Notes: generated by a model not told the origin, from the letters alone. DNA of 64,000 nt from Meiothermus sp. QL-1 (GCF_003351145.1 NZ_QQSV01000001.1:248001-312000); one strand, 5' to 3'; positions 9,674-18,813 are shown, counted from the stretch's first letter. Numbers and translations: made by a program.

Positions 9674-11161
9674 ATGCTGGCCCAGGTGCGCACCTACAGC
9701 CTGTTTGGTCTGGAGGCCCTGCCGATCACGGTGGAGGTCGATATCTCAAAGGGCATGCCCTCCTACGCCCTGGTGGGCCTGCCGGACAAGGCGGTGGAGG
9801 AGAGCCGGGAAAGGGTGCGGGCCGCCCTGAAGAACGCCGGCTTCCCCTACCCCCAGGCCCGGGTGGTGGTGAACCTGGCCCCGGCGGAGCTCCGCAAGGA
9901 GGGGAGCCACTTTGACCTGGCCATCGCCCTAGGCCTCCTGGCGGCCCAGGGGGTGGTGCCCCTCGAGGCCCTCGCCCCCTTGGCCGTGGCCGGGGAGCTG
10001 GGCCTGGACGGGAGCCTGCGCCCGGTGCCTGGGGCGGTGAACCTGGCCCTGGGGGCCCTGGCGGAGGGGCGCGGGCTCCTCCTACCCATGGAAAGCGCCC
10101 AGGAAGGGGCCCTGGTGGAGGGGGTGGCGGTGTACGGGGCAAAGGACCTGCGGGAGGCCGTGGCCTTCCTGCGGGGGGAGGAGGCCCTGGAGCAGGCCAA
10201 GCCCGGGGACCCTCTGGAGGAAGCCCCTCTCTTGGACCTGCGGGACGTGAAGGGCCAGGCCAAGGCCAAGCGGGCCCTGGAGATCGCCGCCAGCGGCCAC
10301 CACCACCTCCTCCTGGTGGGAAGCCCGGGCTCGGGCAAGACCATGCTGGCCCGGCGCCTCCCCCACCTCATGCCCCCCCTGGCCCAGGAGGCGGCCTTAG
10401 AGGTCACCCGCATCCACTCCGCCGCCGGCCAGGCCCTAAAGGGGCTCATGCGCACCCCTCCCTTCCGCGCCCCCCACCACACGGTGAGCTACGCCGGCCT
10501 CATCGGGGGCGGGGCCATCCCCAAACCGGGGGAGGTCTCCTTAGCCCACCGGGGGGTGCTCTTCCTGGACGAGTTTCCCGAGTTTTCCCGGGATGCCCTC
10601 GAGGCCCTGCGCCAGCCCCTGGAGGACGGGGTGGTGACCATCGCCCGGGCCCGGGCCAGCCTCACCTTCCCCGCCCGCTTCCTCCTGGTGGCGGCCATGA
10701 ACCCCTGCCCCTGCGGCTGGCACGGGGACCCCGAACGCCCCTGCACCTGCACCCCCGGCACCCGCCAGCGCTACGCCGGCCGCATCTCTGGCCCTCTCCT
10801 GGACCGCTTCGACCTGGTGGTGGAGGTTCCCCGGCTCACCCCGGAGGAGCTCGCCCGCGCCCCGGAGGGGGAGTCCACCGCAGTGGTGCGGGAACGGGTA
10901 CTGGCCGCCCGGGAACGTATGCTCTCCCGCCAGGGCAGGCCCAACGGGGAGCTCTTCGGCCGCGCCCTGCGCCAGCACACCGCCCTTTCCCCCGCCTCCC
11001 AGGCCCTCCTGCAGGCGGCCGCCAAGCGCCTGGCCCTCAGCGCCCGCGCCTACGACCGCATCCTCCGGGTGGCGCGCACCATCGCCGATCTGGCGGGCTC
11101 CGAACACATCCAAGAGGAGCACCTGGCCGAGGCGCTGACCTACCGGCGGGGTATGCCTTAA
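9674..11161 (+). CDS. comM: ComM/YifB-family AAA+ ATPase (Mg-chelatase-like)
   Basis: Protein of 495 residues with the full ComM layout: an N-terminal Lon-like S5 domain ([26 protein letters not shown]), Walker A GSPGSGKT near residue 215, Walker B GVLFLDEF near 296, and the cysteine motif [17 protein letters not shown] near residue 345. ComM is a hexameric branch-migration helicase that helps integrate donor DNA during natural transformation, which fits the high competence of Thermaceae. After roughly its first 130 bases the gene changes to strikingly Thermus-like codon use, unlike the genes before it, suggesting homologous replacement. It abuts the convergent vapC gene. Confidence 0.93.
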   Translation: MLAQVRTYSLFGLEALPITVEVDISKGMPSYALVGLPDKAVEESRERVRAALKNAGFPYPQARVVVNLAPAELRKEGSHFDLAIALGLLAAQGVVPLEALAPLAVAGELGLDGSLRPVPGAVNLALGALAEGRGLLLPMESAQEGALVEGVAVYGAKDLREAVAFLRGEEALEQAKPGDPLEEAPLLDLRDVKGQAKAKRALEIAASGHHHLLLVGSPGSGKTMLARRLPHLMPPLAQEAALEVTRIHSAAGQALKGLMRTPPFRAPHHTVSYAGLIGGGAIPKPGEVSLAHRGVLFLDEFPEFSRDALEALRQPLEDGVVTIARARASLTFPARFLLVAAMNPCPCGWHGDPERPCTCTPGTRQRYAGRISGPLLDRFDLVVEVPRLTPEELARAPEGESTAVVRERVLAARERMLSRQGRPNGELFGRALRQHTALSPASQALLQAAAKRLALSARAYDRILRVARTIADLAGSEHIQEEHLAEALTYRRGMP

Positions 11162-11556
11162 CGCACCACCCGCACCTCAACCCCCACGTCCAGGTTGCTC
11201 CAGGCGGTGTCGGTGGTGAGGGCTGGCAGTTTTAGCCGCATGGCCAGGGCCAGACAGACCCGATCCCCCAGGGATAGCCCATGGGCTTTAGTCAAAGGGC
11301 GTAGGGCAGCCACCCGCAGGGCATCCTCGGGGCCGAAGGGCACCACCTCCAGCACACCCCCCAGCAAACCCTGCTCCACCAGGGCTTGCTCCAGCAGACG
11401 TGCGTCCTGGCGCCAATCGGCCACCTTGCTGTAGACCTCGGCCAGATTGACGGCGCTAATGAAGCCACCCCCGACCATCTGCCCAGCCACTGCCTCGGCC
11501 CCCGCCTCCTGGTTGAGGTAGGCCAGCAAGGCCGAGGCATCCAGCACCACGCTCAT
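11158..11556 (-). CDS. vapC: PIN-domain toxin (VapC)
   Basis: Protein of 132 residues with the PIN-domain acidic residues: D6 ([11 protein letters not shown]), E40 (NLAEVYSKV), then D97 ([12 protein letters not shown]) and D115-D116 region (ALTTDTAW). VapC toxins are Mg-dependent ribonucleases, often cutting tRNA. The start codon overlaps the stop of the upstream antitoxin gene by 4 bases, the usual TA operon arrangement. It converges on comM with the two stop regions touching. Confidence 0.92.
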   Translation of the reverse strand: MSVVLDASALLAYLNQEAGAEAVAGQMVGGGFISAVNLAEVYSKVADWRQDARLLEQALVEQGLLGGVLEVVPFGPEDALRVAALRPLTKAHGLSLGDRVCLALAMRLKLPALTTDTAWSNLDVGVEVRVVR

Positions 11557-11822
11557 TCCTGCAGGGCCTCCCTGCGCCGTTCCTGAATCAGCTCCTCGGC
11601 CAGGGCTTTCCCTTTCAGGGCCGGATAGAGGCGCTGCAAGAGGCCCTTATTCCCCATCACAACTTCCTCCGCCTTGACCAGCTCGATCACCCCATCGTCC
11701 CGCAGCCGCAGCAGCAGGCGATCCCCCTCCCGCAGCCGCAGAACCCGGCGCACCTCAGCGGGCAGCACCAGACGGCCCTTGACTCCTAGCTGTACAGCCT
11801 GCTGAACCGCGGGGTGTTTCAT
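11553..11822 (-). CDS. vapB: AbrB/SpoVT-type antitoxin (VapB)
   Basis: Protein of 89 residues. GVKGRLVLPAEVRRVLRLREGDRLLLRL is the swapped-hairpin AbrB DNA-binding domain used by many VapB antitoxins; the C-terminal third is the probable toxin-binding tail. The ATG at 11822 is favoured over one at 11855 because a -10 box TACGAT (minus strand, 11829-11834) lies exactly 6 bases before it, giving a leaderless transcript. As in other TA modules the protein presumably represses its own promoter. Confidence 0.88.
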   Translation of the reverse strand: MKHPAVQQAVQLGVKGRLVLPAEVRRVLRLREGDRLLLRLRDDGVIELVKAEEVVMGNKGLLQRLYPALKGKALAEELIQERRREALQE

Positions 11823-11967
11823 GCCTCGATCGTACCACGGTTTGAAATGTTCCACTTTGCCGATGCGGGTCTCGGCAAACTTGGTTGTTCATGTTCCCGC
11901 AACAACCGCACCAAGCGAAAGCCCAGCATTCGTTCTCAAAGCTCGTGCAGCTTGCTATACTCCCCTC

Positions 11968-12114
11968 ATGGACGCCCTATAGGGGTGAGGCTGCTATAGC
12001 GAGGTCCTCGTGCAGGCCCAGGCGGGGGGTGCAATGACGACCGTCCTAACCCTGCCGGCGCTGGGTGAGGGCGAAACCCTCGCCGCTCTGGAAGAATCTC
12101 TGCCCCCCTGCTGA
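11968..12114 (+). pseudogene. Decayed HicB-like antitoxin remnant
   Basis: Reading in the frame of ATG 11968 gives a short start, two in-frame stops (11980 and 11986), then YSEVLVQAQAGGAMTTVLT followed by LPALGEGETLAALEESLP and a stop at 12112. The pattern (strand-strand, LPxLxxGETLxxALE helix) resembles HicB antitoxins. A TATACT box lies just upstream (11956-11961). The stops mean it cannot make a whole HicB; a short peptide from ATG 12034 remains possible. Recognition rests on a short motif only. Confidence 0.35.
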
Positions 12115-12137
12115 CCCACGAGACCCCCGGTGTCGTT

Positions 12138-12257
12138 ATGCAACTCAGCATGCAGCGTACCGCAGGAAATATGCGGGTGGTTCCAGAAGCCGTTCATTCC
12201 CTCTTCGACCAGGTGGTGAGCATCGATCTCGAGGGGAGGGTGGTTCCAACTGGATAG
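12138..12257 (+). CDS. Possible 39-residue ORF just before the ABC exporter
   Basis: ATG 12138 opens a 39-codon frame ending 19 bases before the exporter's start. Its second half reads like folded protein (VVPEAVHSLFDQVVSIDLEG), but I do not recognise a family, there is no good ribosome site, and it has no cysteines or typical leader/core pattern of a modified peptide. It may be the end of a decayed gene, a small exported peptide, or chance. Confidence 0.2.
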   Translation: MQLSMQRTAGNMRVVPEAVHSLFDQVVSIDLEGRVVPTG

Positions 12258-12276
12258 ACGCCCCCTTTGGCCCCTG

Positions 12277-14025
12277 TTGCTCCCGGCATTGCGGCACATC
12301 TTTCGCGCCGCCCCCGGGGAAAGCACCCTCCTGCTGCTCCTCCTGGCCCTGGGGGGGTTGGTGCCGGTGGCGGTGCTGGGTCTGACCCGCCTGCTGGTGG
12401 ACACCCTGGTGGCTGCCCTGGGGGGCGGCTCCCTGACTCCAGCCCTTCTCTGGCCACTGGCAGGGCTAGCCCTGCTGTTTGCCCTGGACTTCCTCCTCAC
12501 ACCCTGGGTGGCCTACCTACAGGGCTCGGTGAACGAGAAGCTCACGGCCCGGGTGCACCTGCTCTTGATGGAGAAGGTAGCCAGCACACCGGATCTCACC
12601 CCCTTTGAAGACCCCCGCTTCCACGACGAACTCCAGGTGCTGCGCGACCAGGCCCCCTACCAGCCCCTCAACCTGCTGGTCTTTCTGGGCAACGCCTTTC
12701 GGGGAGGCCTCACCGTGGCCGGGGTGCTGTTTTTACTCTTCACCCTAGCCCCCTTCTTCCCTCTGCTGCTGCTGCTGGCCACCCTGCCCCAGGCCTGGCT
12801 CACCTTCCGGCTCCAGAAGGGGGTATGGGAGGCTCTGCTTTTTGGGGCGCCGGAGGCCCGACGGATGCGCTACTTCGCCGAGGTGCTCCTGAGCCCCGAT
12901 GGGGCCAAGGAGGTGCGGCTCTTTGGCCTGTTGCCTTTCTTTCGTGGGCGCTACCTCGAGGCCTTCCACACCCTCTACCAGACCCTGCGCCGCGCCCGAA
13001 CCCGCCAGGCCCTGGGGGCCAGCCTTTTGGTGTTGCTGAGCGCCCTCTTCACCGCCCTGGCGCTTTTCCTGGGGCTGCGCCAGGTTCTTCTGGGAACGAG
13101 CGGGCTGGGCAGCCTGGTGCTCCTGTTGCAGTCGGTGGGGAGCCTACAGCAGAGCCTGTATGGCCTGGTTCAGGACGGGGGGATGCTCTACGAGAGCCTC
13201 TTGTACTTTGAACGGCTCGAGGGGTTTCTGGCCCGGCCTACCACCCTGGCGGTGTCCGAGAGCGCCCAGGCGGTGTCGGGGTTTGCCGAGATCCGTTTTG
13301 AGGGGGTGGGGTTCTGCTACCCCGATGGCCGGCGAGCGCTGGAGGGGGTCTCCTTCACCTTGCGCAAAGGGGAGCGGCTGGCCCTGGTAGGCGAGAACGG
13401 GGCGGGCAAGACCACCTTGGTCAAGCTCTTGCTCCGCTTCTACGACCTCGGCGAAGGCCGCATCCTGGTGGACGGGGTGGATCTTCGGGAACTGGATCTA
13501 AAGGCCTGGCGCCGGCAGGTGGCCGCCGTCTTCCAAGACTTCGGTCGCTACGCCCTCACCCTGGAGGAGAACATCGCCCTCGCCGACCCCGAACACCCCT
13601 CCGACCCCCAGCGCCTGGAGGAGGCCGCCAAGGCCGGTGGGGCCTGGGCGTTGGTGGAGCGGCTGGGCCTTGGGGCCCTCCTTTCCCGCTCCTTTGGGGG
13701 CACCGAGCTCTCCTTGGGGGAGTGGCAGCGGGTGGCCCTTTCGCGTGCTTTCTTCCGTCAGGCAGAGCTTCTCATCCTGGACGAGCCCACGGCCTCCCTG
13801 GACCCCAAGGAGGAGGCCCACCTCTACGGGCGTTTTGCCGAGCTGGCCCGGGGCAAAACGGTGCTCCTCATTACCCACCGCCTGGGCTCGGTGCAGATGG
13901 CCGACCGGATTCTGGTGCTCCGCCAGGGGCGGCTGGTGGAGGAGGGAACCCACCAGGCCCTTCTAGAGCGGGGCGGTCCCTACGCCGAGCTTTGGCGGCT
14001 GCAGGCCGAGCCCTACCGCTCCTAG
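12277..14025 (+). CDS. ABC exporter with fused membrane and ATPase domains
   Basis: Protein of about 582 residues. An N-terminal exporter membrane domain of about 320 residues with six likely helices is followed by an ATPase domain: Walker A GENGAGKTTL near residue 373, Q-loop VAAVFQDFGRYALTLEENIAL, signature LSLGEWQRVALSRAF, Walker B LLILDEPTASLD and the switch His (LLITHRL). The Q-loop style and large domain fit half-transporters that export peptides or lipids. The start is uncertain: TTG 12277 is the first usual start codon, but CTG codons upstream could serve. It stands alone between two toxin-antitoxin modules, with no peptidase domain or biosynthesis genes nearby. Confidence 0.88.
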   Translation: MLPALRHIFRAAPGESTLLLLLLALGGLVPVAVLGLTRLLVDTLVAALGGGSLTPALLWPLAGLALLFALDFLLTPWVAYLQGSVNEKLTARVHLLLMEKVASTPDLTPFEDPRFHDELQVLRDQAPYQPLNLLVFLGNAFRGGLTVAGVLFLLFTLAPFFPLLLLLATLPQAWLTFRLQKGVWEALLFGAPEARRMRYFAEVLLSPDGAKEVRLFGLLPFFRGRYLEAFHTLYQTLRRARTRQALGASLLVLLSALFTALALFLGLRQVLLGTSGLGSLVLLLQSVGSLQQSLYGLVQDGGMLYESLLYFERLEGFLARPTTLAVSESAQAVSGFAEIRFEGVGFCYPDGRRALEGVSFTLRKGERLALVGENGAGKTTLVKLLLRFYDLGEGRILVDGVDLRELDLKAWRRQVAAVFQDFGRYALTLEENIALADPEHPSDPQRLEEAAKAGGAWALVERLGLGALLSRSFGGTELSLGEWQRVALSRAFFRQAELLILDEPTASLDPKEEAHLYGRFAELARGKTVLLITHRLGSVQMADRILVLRQGRLVEEGTHQALLERGGPYAELWRLQAEPYRS

Positions 14026-14049
14026 GGAGGGACCAAACCGTTCTTGCCC

Positions 14050-14424
14050 TCAGACCCTAACCACTAGGCGGCCATAAGGGGCCAAGGCTCTGTCTGCGCT
14101 CACCAGCCTCAATCCCTCCACCATGGCCTGGGCCAGCAGGATGCAGTCAAAGGGGTCGCGGTGGTGCCGGGGCAGATCCCGCACGGCCATGGCGTGGACC
14201 GGGGTGATGGGTAGGTGGACAAAACCCTGCTCCTCCACCACCTCCAGAAAACCCTCCGGCATCCGTAGCTTACCCAGGGAAACCTTTAGCGCCAGCTCCC
14301 AGGTGGTGGCAGCGCTTACAAAAACCTCATCGGCCCGCTCAATCAGCCTGCGGGCCCTGGGGGAGAGTCTTTTGTCATCAGAAAGCCACCACAGCACGAT
14401 GTGGCTATCCAGAAGCAGGTTCAA
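14050..14424 (-). CDS. vapC: PIN-domain toxin of a Phd/VapC pair
   Basis: Protein of 124 residues with PIN residues D6 (LLLDSHIVLWWL), E42 (TTWELALKVSLGKL), D92/D95 (HHRDPFDCILLAQA) and D111 (LVSADRAL). This is the subgroup often paired with Phd/YefM antitoxins. Its first 19 bases overlap the end of the antitoxin gene, so translation is coupled. Expected to be an endoribonuclease held inactive by its partner. Confidence 0.92.
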   Translation of the reverse strand: MNLLLDSHIVLWWLSDDKRLSPRARRLIERADEVFVSAATTWELALKVSLGKLRMPEGFLEVVEEQGFVHLPITPVHAMAVRDLPRHHRDPFDCILLAQAMVEGLRLVSADRALAPYGRLVVRV

Positions 14425-14686
14425 CCGAGCCCTCCTCCATCATCCGGGCCATCTCGGCATTGGGTTCATCAAAGTCCGGGGCCATCCAGACCTTCCCTTT
14501 CCAAACCCCAGGCACCCGCTTGGGCTTGGTGGGGGCCCCAGGCGGCACCAGCTTGGCCACCACCCGGCCATACCGGCCGATCCATATCTCCTCCCCCCGC
14601 TCAACCCGGGCGATCAACCGGGAGAGCTGGGCCTTGGCCTCGGCGATGCTGACCAGCTTTTTTCCCAGATGCTTGGGCTTGGGCAT
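14405..14686 (-). CDS. Phd/YefM-family antitoxin
   Basis: Protein of 93 residues: an N-terminal Phd fold (LVSIAEAKAQLSRLIARVERGEEIWIGRYGRVVAKLVP) and a C-terminal tail likely to wrap the toxin. The start at ATG 14686 is supported by the aggggggt ribosome site and by the promoter and operator just upstream. An in-frame ATG 17 codons earlier would lie inside the -35/-10 region and is rejected. Confidence 0.9.
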   Translation of the reverse strand: MPKPKHLGKKLVSIAEAKAQLSRLIARVERGEEIWIGRYGRVVAKLVPPGAPTKPKRVPGVWKGKVWMAPDFDEPNAEMARMMEEGSVEPASG

Positions 14687-14701
14687 GGTGAAGACCCCCC
14701 T

Positions 14702-14731
14702 AGGATAAAAGTTATGACCACATTTGGTCAA
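14702..14731 (-). promoter_or_regulatory. Promoter and palindromic operator of the Phd/VapC operon
   Basis: On the minus strand: -35 TTGACC (14726-14731), 18-base spacer, -10 TATCCT (14702-14707), start codon at 14686. The -35 is part of a perfect inverted repeat TGACCA-CATT-TGGTCA (14715-14730). Phd-type antitoxins repress their own promoters through such palindromes, so this is a likely autoregulatory operator. Confidence 0.75.
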
Positions 14732-14783
14732 CATTAAGGGGTGGACCGGAAAGGGGTGCCGCTGGTCCGCCCTCCCCCAGGGG

Positions 14784-15161
<378 letters not shown>

Positions 15162-15164
<3 letters not shown>

Positions 15165-15189
15165 GGGGAGATTGTATGCTCTCCCCATG
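15162..15189. promoter_or_regulatory. Symmetrical divergent promoter of mgsA and the M42 peptidase
   Basis: A perfect inverted repeat, CATGGGGAGA (15162-15171) and TCTCCCCATG (15180-15189), spans both start codons. Within it the plus strand has TATGCT (15175-15180) 6 bases before ATG 15187, and the minus strand has TACAAT (15171-15176) 6 bases before ATG 15164. The overlapping -10 boxes mean the two leaderless transcripts cannot start at the same moment. Confidence 0.7.
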
Positions 15190-16218
15190 GACTACGCGCC
15201 CGACCTAGCCTTTCTGGAAAACCTCCTTCTGGCCGTGGGCCCCTCGGGGTTTGAGGAGGAGGCGGCGGAGGTCTTCCTGGAGAAGGCCAAGACCTTCGCC
15301 CAGGCCGAAAGGGACCGGCACGGCAACGCCTACGCCCGCCTCAACCCCGGGGGCAGGCCCAAGGTGCTCCTCCTGGGGCACATGGACGAGATTGGGGTAA
15401 TCGTGAGCCACGTGGAGGAGGGGGGCTTCCTGCGCCTCAAGCCCCTGGGGGGCTGGGACCCCCAGGTCCTGGTGGGCCAGCGCCTCAGGTTTTTGGGCAA
15501 ACGGGGGCACGTGCTGGGGGTGGTGGGCCGCAAGGCGGTGCACGTGCTCAAGGAAAGGGAGCGCAAGGAGGCGGTGGCCCTGGAGGACCTCTTCGCGGAC
15601 ATCGGGGCAAAGGACCGGGAGGAGGCCCTGGCCCACCTCGAGGTGGGGGCGGTGGGCGTCCTGGACCAGGCCCCCCAGTGGCTTCTGGGGGAGAGGCTGG
15701 TCTCCAAGGCCCTGGACAACCGCCTGGGGGCCTTCGTGGTGCTGGAGGCCCTCCGCCTCCTCCAGGGGCGCACCCAGGCGGAGGTGGTGGCGGTGGCCAC
15801 GGTGCAGGAGGAGATCGGGGCCTTCGGGGCCCGCACCGCCGCCTTCCGCGAGGCCCCCGACCTGGCCCTGGTGGTGGACGTGCACCACGACGGCACCACC
15901 CCCGGGATGGACAAGGCCCGGGTGGGGGAGGCGGCCCTGGGCAAGGGGGTGGTGCTGGACACCGGCCCCTTCGTGGACCGGGAGGTCTTCCTGGGCCTAA
16001 GGCGGGCGGCGGAGGCGGAGGGCATCCCCTATGTGCTCCACGCCCACGGGCGCTTCTCCGGCACCGATGCAGACGAGGTGGCCAAGGTGCGGGAGGGTAT
16101 CCCCACGGGCATCCTCTCCATCCCCCTGCGCTACATGCACTCCCCGGTGGAGATGGTGGACTTCAAGGACGTGGAGCGGGCGGTGCGGCTTCTGGCTGCC
16201 TACGTGGCCCGGCTTTAG
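15187..16218 (+). CDS. M42-family metallo-aminopeptidase/endoglucanase-like
   Basis: Protein of 343 residues. Metal ligands and catalytic residues of the M42 family are visible: LLGHMDEIG (His, then Asp), [10 protein letters not shown] (bridging Asp), [10 protein letters not shown] (catalytic Glu-Glu), VVDVHHD and the C-terminal RYMHSPVEM His. These are dodecameric TET-type cytosolic aminopeptidases that trim peptides, common in thermophiles. It starts at ATG 15187 from the shared palindromic promoter and leads a tight gene string (MazG, MBL hydrolase, ABC ATPase, permease). Confidence 0.93.
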   Translation: MDYAPDLAFLENLLLAVGPSGFEEEAAEVFLEKAKTFAQAERDRHGNAYARLNPGGRPKVLLLGHMDEIGVIVSHVEEGGFLRLKPLGGWDPQVLVGQRLRFLGKRGHVLGVVGRKAVHVLKERERKEAVALEDLFADIGAKDREEALAHLEVGAVGVLDQAPQWLLGERLVSKALDNRLGAFVVLEALRLLQGRTQAEVVAVATVQEEIGAFGARTAAFREAPDLALVVDVHHDGTTPGMDKARVGEAALGKGVVLDTGPFVDREVFLGLRRAAEAEGIPYVLHAHGRFSGTDADEVAKVREGIPTGILSIPLRYMHSPVEMVDFKDVERAVRLLAAYVARL

Positions 16219-16227
16219 GGGGTGGGC

Positions 16228-16554
16228 ATGGAAGGCAGCCTCACCTTCAAGGAAGCCCAGCGGCTGGTGGACGAATGGATTGGCCAGTTCAAGGAGGGCT
16301 ACTTCCCTCCCCTCCTCATGCTGGCCCGCCTCACCGAGGAGCTGGGGGAGGTGGCCCGGGTCCTGGCCCACCGCCACGGCAAGAAGCCCAAACCCGGGGA
16401 GGAGGAAGGGGACTTGAGCATGGAGCTGGCCGACCTCCTCTTCGTCCTCCTCTCCCTGGCCAACCGGGAGGGGATTGACCTGGAGGAGGCCTTCCTGAAG
16501 GCCATGGCCAAGTACCGCTCCCGGGATAGCGGGCGCTGGACGAAAAAAGAATGA
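16228..16554 (+). CDS. MazG-family nucleotide pyrophosphohydrolase
   Basis: Protein of 108 residues with the metal-binding ExxE motif in LTEELGEVARVLAH and ELADLLFVLLSLAN. The short single-domain form hydrolyses nucleoside triphosphates or dNTPs, likely a housecleaning role. ATG 16228 is preferred to GTG 16222 because the taggggg ribosome site is better placed; either is possible. Its stop overlaps the next start (ATGA). Confidence 0.87.
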   Translation: MEGSLTFKEAQRLVDEWIGQFKEGYFPPLLMLARLTEELGEVARVLAHRHGKKPKPGEEEGDLSMELADLLFVLLSLANREGIDLEEAFLKAMAKYRSRDSGRWTKKE

Positions 16555-17135
16555 AGCCCCTGCCGGTGCTGAACGTGGGCTACCGCTCCACCAACTACTG
16601 GCTGGTGGGGGAGGGTCCCAAGCGCCTCCTGGTGGACCTGGGCTGGCCCGGCACCCTGGGGGCCCTGAGGATGGCCCTGCGCCGGGCCGGGGTGGGCCTG
16701 GAGGCGGTGGGCTACGGCCTGGCCACCCATTACCACATAGACCATGCCGGCCTGGCCCAGGAGCTTAAGGAGGCGGGCATGACCCTTTTGGTCATGGAAA
16801 CCCAGGTGGCGGCCATCCCCGAGATGAAGCGCTGGACCAAGCCCCAGGACGGCTACCGGGAGATCCGGCCCCAGGGGAACCGGATTTTGGGCTTTGGGGA
16901 AAGCCGGGCCTTTTTGGAGGCCTTGGGCATCCCCGGGGAGATCCTCCCCACCCCCGGGCACACGGCGCACTGCGTAAGCCTGCTTCTGGACGATGGCCGG
17001 GCCTTCACCGGCGACCTCCCTCCTGAGGAGGGGGCCTGGGACAACCCCCTGGCCCTCCAGAGCTGGGCCCTCCTGCGGGCCCGGGGGGCAAAGTGGGTGT
17101 ATCCCGGGCACGGGCCGGTGCGCCCCTTAGAATGA
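16551..17135 (+). CDS. Metallo-beta-lactamase-fold hydrolase
   Basis: Protein of 194 residues with the MBL ligand set: THYHIDHAG (HxHxDH) near residue 60, LPTPGHTAH near 130, FTGD near 150 and YPGHGP near 185. It belongs to the glyoxalase II-like group; a true substrate cannot be told. The presence of mgsA nearby is suggestive for glyoxalase II (methylglyoxal detoxification), but that is inference. Coupled to the mazG gene by an ATGA overlap. Confidence 0.88.
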   Translation: MKPLPVLNVGYRSTNYWLVGEGPKRLLVDLGWPGTLGALRMALRRAGVGLEAVGYGLATHYHIDHAGLAQELKEAGMTLLVMETQVAAIPEMKRWTKPQDGYREIRPQGNRILGFGESRAFLEALGIPGEILPTPGHTAHCVSLLLDDGRAFTGDLPPEEGAWDNPLALQSWALLRARGAKWVYPGHGPVRPLE

Positions 17136-17139
17136 GCCC

Positions 17140-18045
17140 ATGGACAATGCCCTCCTCGAGGCCCACGGGCTTCACAAGCGGTTTGGGGCCCTGGAGGCGG
17201 TGAAGAACGTAAGCCTTGCCCTCCGCCCCGGGGAGGTCCTGGCCTTCTTGGGCAAGAACGGGGCCGGCAAGACCACCACGGTGAAGATCCTCTCCAGCCT
17301 CCTCCTTCCCGACCGGGGGGAGGTGCGCCTCCTGGGGAAAGACCCCTTCAAGGACCCCTGGGCTCTGCGCCACCTGGGGGCGGTGCTGGAGGGGAACCGC
17401 AACGTGTACTGGCGGCTTACCCCCCTGGAGAACCTGGTCTACTTCGGGGTGGCCCGGGGGTTGCGCCTGGCCTCGGCCCGGAAGCGGGCCCTGGCCCTTC
17501 TGGAGGAGTACGGCCTTTTGGACAAAGCCCAGGTGGAGGTGCGCCACCTCTCCCGGGGCATGCAGCAGAAGCTGGCCCTCCTCCAGGCCCTCATCCACGA
17601 CCCCGAGGTGCTCCTCCTGGACGAACCCACCCTGGGCCTGGACGTGGAAACCGCCCTTTTGGTGCAGGAGAAGGTGCGGGCCCTGGCCCGGGCGGGCAAG
17701 GCCCTCCTCCTCACCACCCACCAGCTGGAGGTGGCCGAGGCCCTGGCCGACCGGGTGGCCATCATCCACCGGGGGGAGGTGGTGCTGGTGGAGGACAAGG
17801 AACGCCTCCTGGCCCGCTTCGCCGGGAACCACTACGTGCTGGAGCTGGAGTCCCCTCCCCCTCCCGCGGTCCTGGCCCGGCTCCGGGCCCTGGGGGTGGA
17901 GGGGGAAGGGCCCTTCCTCTTCCGGGGGGACGGGGAGGCCCTGTGGCAGGTGCTGGAAGCCCTAAGGCCCCTGCCCCTCAAGCGGGTGGCCCGGGCGGAA
18001 GCGGACCTTCTGGAGGTCTTCTTGAAGGTGGTGGGCCATGCTTGA
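17140..18045 (+). CDS. ABC transporter ATPase of an ABC-2 exporter
   Basis: Protein of 301 residues with Walker A GKNGAGKTTT, signature LSRGMQQKLALLQAL, Walker B VLLLDEPTLGLD and switch His in LLLTTHQ. The extra C-terminal 80 residues are typical of the DrrA/NatA/CcmA-like subfamily. It overlaps the next gene, an integral membrane permease, by 8 bases, so the two form one exporter. The substrate is not deducible. Confidence 0.92.
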   Translation: MDNALLEAHGLHKRFGALEAVKNVSLALRPGEVLAFLGKNGAGKTTTVKILSSLLLPDRGEVRLLGKDPFKDPWALRHLGAVLEGNRNVYWRLTPLENLVYFGVARGLRLASARKRALALLEEYGLLDKAQVEVRHLSRGMQQKLALLQALIHDPEVLLLDEPTLGLDVETALLVQEKVRALARAGKALLLTTHQLEVAEALADRVAIIHRGEVVLVEDKERLLARFAGNHYVLELESPPPPAVLARLRALGVEGEGPFLFRGDGEALWQVLEALRPLPLKRVARAEADLLEVFLKVVGHA

Positions 18046-18790
18046 GCTTTTCCTGGCGGAATTCTGGCGAAACCTCCTGAGCCTGCGCCGCTACCCCATG
18101 GAGCTTTTGGGCGGGGTGGTCACCCTGAGCCTCATCTTCTACCTCCTCTTCCTGGGGGCCCGCTTCCTGGCCGGGCCTGGGGCGGAGTTCGGCGGCAGGC
18201 TGGAAGCGGTCTTGGTGGGCTACCTCCTCTGGACCTTCACCCTCTTCGCCTACAACAGCCTCTCCTTCGGCCTCATGGAGGAGTCCCAGACGGGCACCCT
18301 GGAGCAGGTCTTCCTCACCCCCTATGGCCCCATCCCCCTCTTCCTGGTGCGCAACCTGGCGGGGCTTTTCGCCCAGGGGATTCTGGTCTTCCTCATCGCC
18401 CTGGTGCTCATGGCCCTCACCGGGGCCCGGCTCTCCTTCGCCCCCCTGGTGGTCCTGCCCTTTTTGGCGGTGCTCCTGGGGGGGTACGGGCTGGGCTTCG
18501 CCATGGGGGCCCTCGCCCTCCTCTACAAGCGCATCGGGCAGCTTCTGGGCCTCTCCCAGTTCCTCCTCCTCTTTCTCCTGCAGGCCCCAGGGGGCTTCCC
18601 CTTCTCCTTGTTGCCCCTGGCCCCGGGGGCCGCCCTGGCCCGGGAGATGCTGGCAGGAGGCGCTCCCCTGGAGGCCACCGCCCTCCTTCCTGCCTTCCTG
18701 AACGGCCTCTTCTACCTGGCCCTGGGGCTTTTCCTCTTCCGCCGAGCGGTGGGCCGGGCCAAGCGGCTTGGGCTTCTCCATGGGTATTAG
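18038..18790 (+). CDS. ABC-2 type permease
   Basis: Protein of 250 residues with about six hydrophobic helices and the amphipathic N-terminus LFLAEFWRNLLSLRRYPME that precedes the first helix in ABC-2 permeases. EESQTGTLEQVFLTPYG around residue 85 is the typical cytoplasmic coupling segment. Partner of the ATPase encoded just upstream. Confidence 0.9.
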   Translation: MLELFLAEFWRNLLSLRRYPMELLGGVVTLSLIFYLLFLGARFLAGPGAEFGGRLEAVLVGYLLWTFTLFAYNSLSFGLMEESQTGTLEQVFLTPYGPIPLFLVRNLAGLFAQGILVFLIALVLMALTGARLSFAPLVVLPFLAVLLGGYGLGFAMGALALLYKRIGQLLGLSQFLLLFLLQAPGGFPFSLLPLAPGAALAREMLAGGAPLEATALLPAFLNGLFYLALGLFLFRRAVGRAKRLGLLHGY

Positions 18791-18813
18791 ACCCTAGGGG
18801 TATCCTTAGGGGC

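Noticed and set aside
12034-12257. A lanthipeptide or lasso-peptide precursor before the ABC exporter.
   Set aside because: No recognisable leader or core, no modifying enzyme and no peptidase domain in the exporter; HicB-like decay explains the first part better.
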